Origin: Clostridia bacterium
GTDB taxonomy: Bacteria; Bacillota; Clostridia; Lachnospirales; Lachnospiraceae
DNA length: 64,000 bases
Direction of reading: 5' to 3'
NCBI GenBank assembly: GCA_910574255.1
Contig: CAJTAK010000005.1
Location: forward strand, 271,184-335,183
Shown: piece by piece, positions 59,998-64,000 of the stretch
How positions within the stretch are numbered: the stretch's first letter is position 1
Layout of the letters: each line of letters starts with the position of its first letter
The notes under the pieces: model-generated
Database searches by the model: none
What the model was told of the DNA's origin: nothing
What the model saw: only the letters and a program-made list of their open reading frames with translations
Translations under genes and position numbers: made by a program

Positions 59998-61992
59998 ATG
60001 AAGCTTCCACTTACAATCTCGCTTTTAGCATCCAATCGAACTGCTTCTTTAGAGCGCTGCTTGGATTCCTTAAAGCCTCTTTTGCAAAAAGTACCGGCGG
60101 AACTGATTATAGTCTTTACCGGAACGGAGGAACGTGTCCGCCAGGCAGCCGCACGTTATACGGAGCAGATAGTTCCCTTTACCTGGTGTGATGATTTTTC
60201 GGCTGCCCGGAACGAGGGACTTAAAAGGGCAAAAGGAGAGTGGTTTCTTTATCTGGATGATGATGAATGGTTTGATGACGTAACGGAGATATGTGAGTTT
60301 TTCCAAAGCGGAGAATATAAAAACTACAATTCAGCCAGTTATATTCAGCGCAACTATCTGGATTGGAATGGAGCACAATATTCGGATGTTACGGCCTGTC
60401 GTATGGCAAGGCGAACTGAGAACTTGTCCTTTCAAAATCCGATTCATGAAGTTTTGCTTCCTTTTGATGGGCCGTGCAAGATGTTTCATTCCTATGTACA
60501 TCATTATGGTTATCTTAAGGAGACAGTTTCTAAAAGGGATGGTAAGGGAGAGCGGAATATTCCCCTATTACTGAAAGATATAAAAGAGCGGCCGGATTAT
60601 ACCAGAAATTATACACAGCTTACACAGGAGTATTTCGTAACCCAAAGATGGGACGAGGCGGTGGAAACCTGCCGTCAGGGTCTTAAGGTTTGCGGGAAAA
60701 TGGAGACTAAATATCGGGATTGGCTACAGTCCTATCTAATTGAGAGTCTCTATAAAAAGGGCGATTATGAACAGACAGAGAAAGAAGCTCTTTTGATTTT
60801 GGAGAATGAAAGTCCCTGCGAACTGCTTCAGTTAGTTTTCTATCCGATACTCATAGCTATCTGTGAACAAAAAGGTGATTATGTGAAAGCCTTGAAATAT
60901 GGAGAGAAATTTGAAGGCTTATTAAACTATATGGAGCAGCATCCGCAGCTATGGACGGAACAGCGGTTGGGACTGGTAAACAAGGACAAGGTTATGAATC
61001 CGGACTGGCTCTATCCTGCCCGTCTGAATTGTGTCATGGCAGCACTGGAATTATCTGATCGTGAAAAAGCGAAATACTTTCTGCAGCTTCTCCCCTGGGA
61101 TAAGGAATACATGATTGAGCAGTATTATCCGCTGCTGGATCAATGGAAAGAAACATATGCTGATTTATTGCCGGAGCTGCTGGCCTCTCTTCTTTATGAT
61201 TCCCAGTATCTTTTAATGCAGCGCCTGCTCTTGGAAGGGGATCCGTTCCTGTTCCGCCGCTGTCTGAAAGAGATTGAGCATCCCTATCTGCTGCAGCAGC
61301 TTGTAAAAAAAGCATGCCAAAGCAAGAGCGATCTTTCCCTGCTTCTTAACCGTATGGATCTGGATTCCTGGAAAAAATGTATTTTCGGAGTTATAAACGG
61401 GACGCCTTACACGGACATGCGGTTTTTATGGGAGGCCCAGGAAACTCTTTTTGCGGACTATCTTCTTCAGGGACTGTGGTTCAAAAAGCTTCTTTTAGAG
61501 AAGGAGCTTACCCGGGGCTTTCCCATGAAAGAGGCTCTATTGGAGACCCTTGAAGAATACGCCCAATGCGTTCGTGCTTTTTACAAGGAACAATATCAAG
61601 AATTTATGTTCCGGGAAGACTGTTTTTATCTTCTTCCATCAGACTGCCGCCTTTCATTTGTGATATTGGAAGCCCTGGATTTTTGGAGACAGGGACAGAT
61701 GGCGGAAACCATCCGGTCCCTGCGTACAGCCCTTCAAATAGAGCCTCGGATGACCGGCGTAATCCGAGAAGTAATTCGGATTTTAAATTATGAGACAGCG
61801 CATCCGGCTCCGGCGGCAGGAGCCGAATTTGAGCAGCTTGCCTCACAGATGAAAGCAGCTCTGCGGACTATGGCAGACAATAAACAATATTCGGAAGCCG
61901 AGCAGGTGCTTGCCCAGTTAATCCCTCTTTTGCCTGACGATATGGAGCTTTTAAAGCTCCAACAGAGGTTGATGGCGGAAATGAAGGACTAA
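59998..61992 (+). CDS. Flagellin-linked glycosyltransferase with TPR-like tail, arm B
   Basis: This 664-aa paralogue of the protein at 54793-56811 is very similar in the first 125 residues (LTISLLASNR, FTWCDDFSAARN, LYLDDDEWFDD) and more diverged in the helical tail. It is inferred to modify flagellin B. ATG 59998 is 7 nt behind TAGGAG; the ATG at 59992 is too close. Both copies keep the metal-binding DDD, so both are likely active. Divergence of the tails may reflect recognition of different flagellin centres. Confidence 0.85.
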   Translation: MKLPLTISLLASNRTASLERCLDSLKPLLQKVPAELIIVFTGTEERVRQAAARYTEQIVPFTWCDDFSAARNEGLKRAKGEWFLYLDDDEWFDDVTEICEFFQSGEYKNYNSASYIQRNYLDWNGAQYSDVTACRMARRTENLSFQNPIHEVLLPFDGPCKMFHSYVHHYGYLKETVSKRDGKGERNIPLLLKDIKERPDYTRNYTQLTQEYFVTQRWDEAVETCRQGLKVCGKMETKYRDWLQSYLIESLYKKGDYEQTEKEALLILENESPCELLQLVFYPILIAICEQKGDYVKALKYGEKFEGLLNYMEQHPQLWTEQRLGLVNKDKVMNPDWLYPARLNCVMAALELSDREKAKYFLQLLPWDKEYMIEQYYPLLDQWKETYADLLPELLASLLYDSQYLLMQRLLLEGDPFLFRRCLKEIEHPYLLQQLVKKACQSKSDLSLLLNRMDLDSWKKCIFGVINGTPYTDMRFLWEAQETLFADYLLQGLWFKKLLLEKELTRGFPMKEALLETLEEYAQCVRAFYKEQYQEFMFREDCFYLLPSDCRLSFVILEALDFWRQGQMAETIRSLRTALQIEPRMTGVIREVIRILNYETAHPAPAAGAEFEQLASQMKAALRTMADNKQYSEAEQVLAQLIPLLPDDMELLKLQQRLMAEMKD

Positions 61993-62062
61993 AAAGAACC
62001 ATTGCTTTTCCTGCGGTGATGCTTTAAAATGAGAGTGATATGAAAACCGGAGGACTGGCAAT

Positions 62063-63148
62063 ATGAATACCTTAGCCATTGTTATGATTGTAAAAAATGA
62101 GGAAAAAAGCCTGGAGCGCTGCCTTAAGCAGGCGGCGGGACTGGCCGATAAATTATATATTACAGATACGGGCTCCACAGACCGAACCAGGGAAATTGCC
62201 GCTGCTTATGGAGCAGTGGTGACGGAATATGTCTGGAATCAGGATTTTGCGGCAGCCCGTAATTTTGCCCTGGCTCAGTCTGATTGTGATTGGAATCTGG
62301 TGCTGGATGCAGATGAATATCTGATAAAAGGGAGCCGGAAAGATCTGGAAGGATTTTTGAAGCATCCGAACCGAATCGGTGCCGTAGAGCGGAAGGATTA
62401 CTATCAGGAGGAGCTGCCAGGAGGGAGACAAGAGACAGCTTATGCCCATTCCTATACGTCACGTCTGCTTCCCTGGGGCGTGAGATATGAAGGGAGGATT
62501 CATGAGCAGGTAGATTCAAAGCTTCCTGTTTATCCCGTTCCCTTATTATTTGAGCATGACGGGTATCTGCGTCCGGGGAAGGCGGAGCGAAACCTGGCTA
62601 TTCTTTTGGAGGAATTAAAGGAAGCGCCGGAAGATTCGTATTTCCTGTATCAGACAGCGGAAACTTTGCGGGGATTGAAACGGTATAAGGAAGCCTGCGG
62701 ATATTATGAGAGGTTTTATAAGCATGTGCCGGGGCAGGGAGCCGGGTATCGTGCAAACGGCATTATCAATTATCTCTACACATTGATTGAAACAAAAGAT
62801 TGGGATACTGCTCTTGGAATTGTAGAAAAAGAAGCGAAGAATCTGAGCGCTTATGCTGATTTCCATTTTGCCTGCGGCATTCTTTTCATGCAGGCGATTC
62901 TGGCGGATACCAGGAAATATGTTTCTTATCTGCCACGTATTGAGCAGTCGTATCTGCTCTGCCTTGAGATTGGAGAGGTTCCGGCTAATCAGGGAGTGGG
63001 CGGTACCGGTTCTTTCCGTGCGGCTTATAATCTGGGCACATGGTATGAGGTGGCAGGGGATTTGAACAAAGCACGGAAGTATTATCAAAAAGCTGCAGGA
63101 GAGAAGTATCAGCCTGCTATGGAACGGCTGGCCTTACTAGCGAAGTAG
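62063..63148 (+). CDS. Family 2 glycosyltransferase with TPR-like repeats
   Basis: This 361-aa protein has a GT-A domain (IVMIVKNEEKSLERCL, LYITDTGSTDRT, NLVLDADEYL with DAD at 82-84) and C-terminal TPR-like helices (YKEACGYYERFYK, LNKARKYYQKAAG). It is shorter than the two arm proteins and not a close copy. The GGAGG site lies 9 nt upstream. It follows arm B by 70 bp in the same direction and probably belongs to the flagellin glycosylation set. Confidence 0.87.
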   Translation: MNTLAIVMIVKNEEKSLERCLKQAAGLADKLYITDTGSTDRTREIAAAYGAVVTEYVWNQDFAAARNFALAQSDCDWNLVLDADEYLIKGSRKDLEGFLKHPNRIGAVERKDYYQEELPGGRQETAYAHSYTSRLLPWGVRYEGRIHEQVDSKLPVYPVPLLFEHDGYLRPGKAERNLAILLEELKEAPEDSYFLYQTAETLRGLKRYKEACGYYERFYKHVPGQGAGYRANGIINYLYTLIETKDWDTALGIVEKEAKNLSAYADFHFACGILFMQAILADTRKYVSYLPRIEQSYLLCLEIGEVPANQGVGGTGSFRAAYNLGTWYEVAGDLNKARKYYQKAAGEKYQPAMERLALLAK

Positions 63149-63184
63149 GGCGAAAATATGTACAAATTAAGGAAAGGAACACAT

Positions 63185-63883
63185 ATGAACATCGCATTAA
63201 TCCTGGCGGGGGGTGTAGATCCCAGCTTCCGGATGGACATTCCAAAGCAGTTTGTGATTGTGGAAAACCGTCCGGTAATTGTATATACTCTGCAAGTGTT
63301 CCAGAATCATCCGGAGATTGACATGATTCTGGTGTCCTGCCTGTCCGGATGGCAGGAAATGGTGAAAGCTTACGGAAAGCAGTTTAATATAACGAAGCTT
63401 GAGAAGATAGTGGAAGGCGGCCCGGACGGTCAGGAATCCATTCGAAGAGGCGTGGCATGGCTGACGGAGCATTGCGGTTCGGATGACGTGGTGGTGATTC
63501 ATGATGCTATCCGTCCGCTTGTAACGGATGACTTGATCACAGACAGTATCCGTACCTGCAGAAAGAAGGGGATGGGAGTTGCGGCAGTCCGTTCTATGGA
63601 TACGGTGATGCTGACTACGGACGGGCAGAGCGGAAAGGAAAGTATATCCAGATATCATATTCGAAGAATCCAGACTCCTCAGTCTTACCGCCTGGATTAT
63701 CTGGATCGGGTGCATAAAGAAGCCATTGAGAAAAAGGTTCTTCGATGCGTAGATAACAACAGTATGCTGGCACGGCTTGGAGAGACCATCTATTTTTCAA
63801 AAGGATCTGATTTTAATATTAAGCTGAACGCAGTGGAGGATGTGGAAATGTTCAAGGCTCTGTACCATATGATGCAGGCCTGA
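63185..63883 (+). CDS. IspD-like cytidylyltransferase, copy 1
   Basis: This 232-aa nucleotidyltransferase of the IspD/TarI family activates a phosphorylated sugar, sugar alcohol or methylerythritol with CTP. It starts MNIALILAGGVDPSFRMDIPKQF, has VIHDAIRPLVTDDLI and RIQTPQSYRLDYL, all family marks. The normally basic glycine-rich loop is altered (GGVDPSFRMD, one or two changes from GGxGxRMG). Because it stands in a glycosyltransferase cluster and another copy follows at 63913, a role in making a CDP-activated sugar for flagellin is more likely than isoprenoid synthesis. ATG 63185 follows AAAGGAA. Confidence 0.85.
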   Translation: MNIALILAGGVDPSFRMDIPKQFVIVENRPVIVYTLQVFQNHPEIDMILVSCLSGWQEMVKAYGKQFNITKLEKIVEGGPDGQESIRRGVAWLTEHCGSDDVVVIHDAIRPLVTDDLITDSIRTCRKKGMGVAAVRSMDTVMLTTDGQSGKESISRYHIRRIQTPQSYRLDYLDRVHKEAIEKKVLRCVDNNSMLARLGETIYFSKGSDFNIKLNAVEDVEMFKALYHMMQA

Positions 63884-63912
63884 GGGAAATGTAGCAATCA
63901 AGGAGCAGGTTT

Positions 63913-64000
63913 ATGAAAAATATTGCATTGATTATTGCAGGAGGGTCCGGGCAGCGGATGCATCAGGATATTCCGAAGCAGTTTTTAAACGTATATGATA
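63913..64000 (+). CDS. IspD-like cytidylyltransferase, copy 2 (partial, runs off window)
   Basis: ATG 63913 follows AAGGAG and reads MKNIALIIAGGSGQRMHQDI then PKQF before the window ends. The GGSGQRM loop is the classic CTP-binding start of IspD/TarI enzymes. Two related cytidylyltransferases in a row suggest different substrates or a heteromer. Only 29 residues are visible. Confidence 0.85.
   Translation, partial: MKNIALIIAGGSGQRMHQDIPKQFLNVYD

Noticed and set aside
1..64000. tRNA or rRNA genes
   Set aside because: No cloverleaf with TTCAAATCC-like arm and no rRNA signature was noticed, though weak cases could be missed by eye.

Overview
The window looks like chromosomal DNA from a motile, endospore-forming Clostridia bacterium, most likely a Lachnospiraceae member. 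The evidence is a complete spoIIIAA-AH operon, gpr, spoIIP and GerM-type genes, flagellins with Gram-positive type 5' leaders, oxygen-sensitive NrdD/NrdG, rubredoxin, strong AGGAGG ribosome sites and a mid-range GC content. I cannot name the genus from sequence alone.

Layout. 1-5.5 kb: a LacI-family regulator (cut by the window edge) faces a sulfate ABC importer operon ending in cysQ; the same palindromic operator lies before both. 5.6-8.6 kb: an unrecognised 606-aa protein and a PD-(D/E)XK (Rpn-like) nuclease with a 12-bp tandem repeat. 8.7-13.8 kb: the eight-gene spoIIIA operon. 14.1-17.6 kb: aroC, a broken panE remnant, tgt and a DUF1836 protein. 17.7-18.8 kb: a CdaR/PucR-type regulator. 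19.2-24.8 kb: a 1867-aa surface adhesin with a predicted thioester domain and many CnaB/SpaA-like domains. 24.9-26.8 kb: two small proteins (one YjfB-like) and a D,D-carboxypeptidase. 26.9-32.5 kb: a two-component system divergent from an ABC exporter resembling lantibiotic-protection systems. 32.8-36.8 kb: argB, argD, an orphan solute-binding protein and a YdcZ-like membrane protein. 36.9-46.9 kb: comEA, a two-component system, a GerM lipoprotein, comEC, holA, rpsT, gpr and spoIIP. 46.9-50.8 kb: nrdG/nrdD with NrdR boxes, rubredoxin and a NUDIX protein. 51-54.7 kb: an AlaX editing protein, an SCP2-like protein, a class III aminotransferase and a small unknown. 54.8-64 kb: a flagellin and flagellin-glycosylation locus.

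The most striking feature is the last region. Two similar modules, each a flagellin followed by a large glycosyltransferase/TPR-type protein, lie back to back as an inverted duplication. A small serine recombinase sits in the approximately 1-kb centre. Both flagellin leaders are more than 90% alike by eye and carry the same GGA-loop hairpin ahead of the ribosome site, as expected for CsrA control. Only one side shows a sigma-28-like promoter. This suggests a DNA-inversion switch between two flagellin plus glycosyltransferase sets. A third glycosyltransferase and two IspD-like cytidylyltransferases follow.

The second striking feature is a set of dispersed intergenic structured repeats. A hairpin unit of about 107 bp bounded by TTACGGAACT, and a 93-bp palindrome, recur inside or just before several operons and end just before ribosome sites. 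Their stems differ in sequence between copies but keep pairing.
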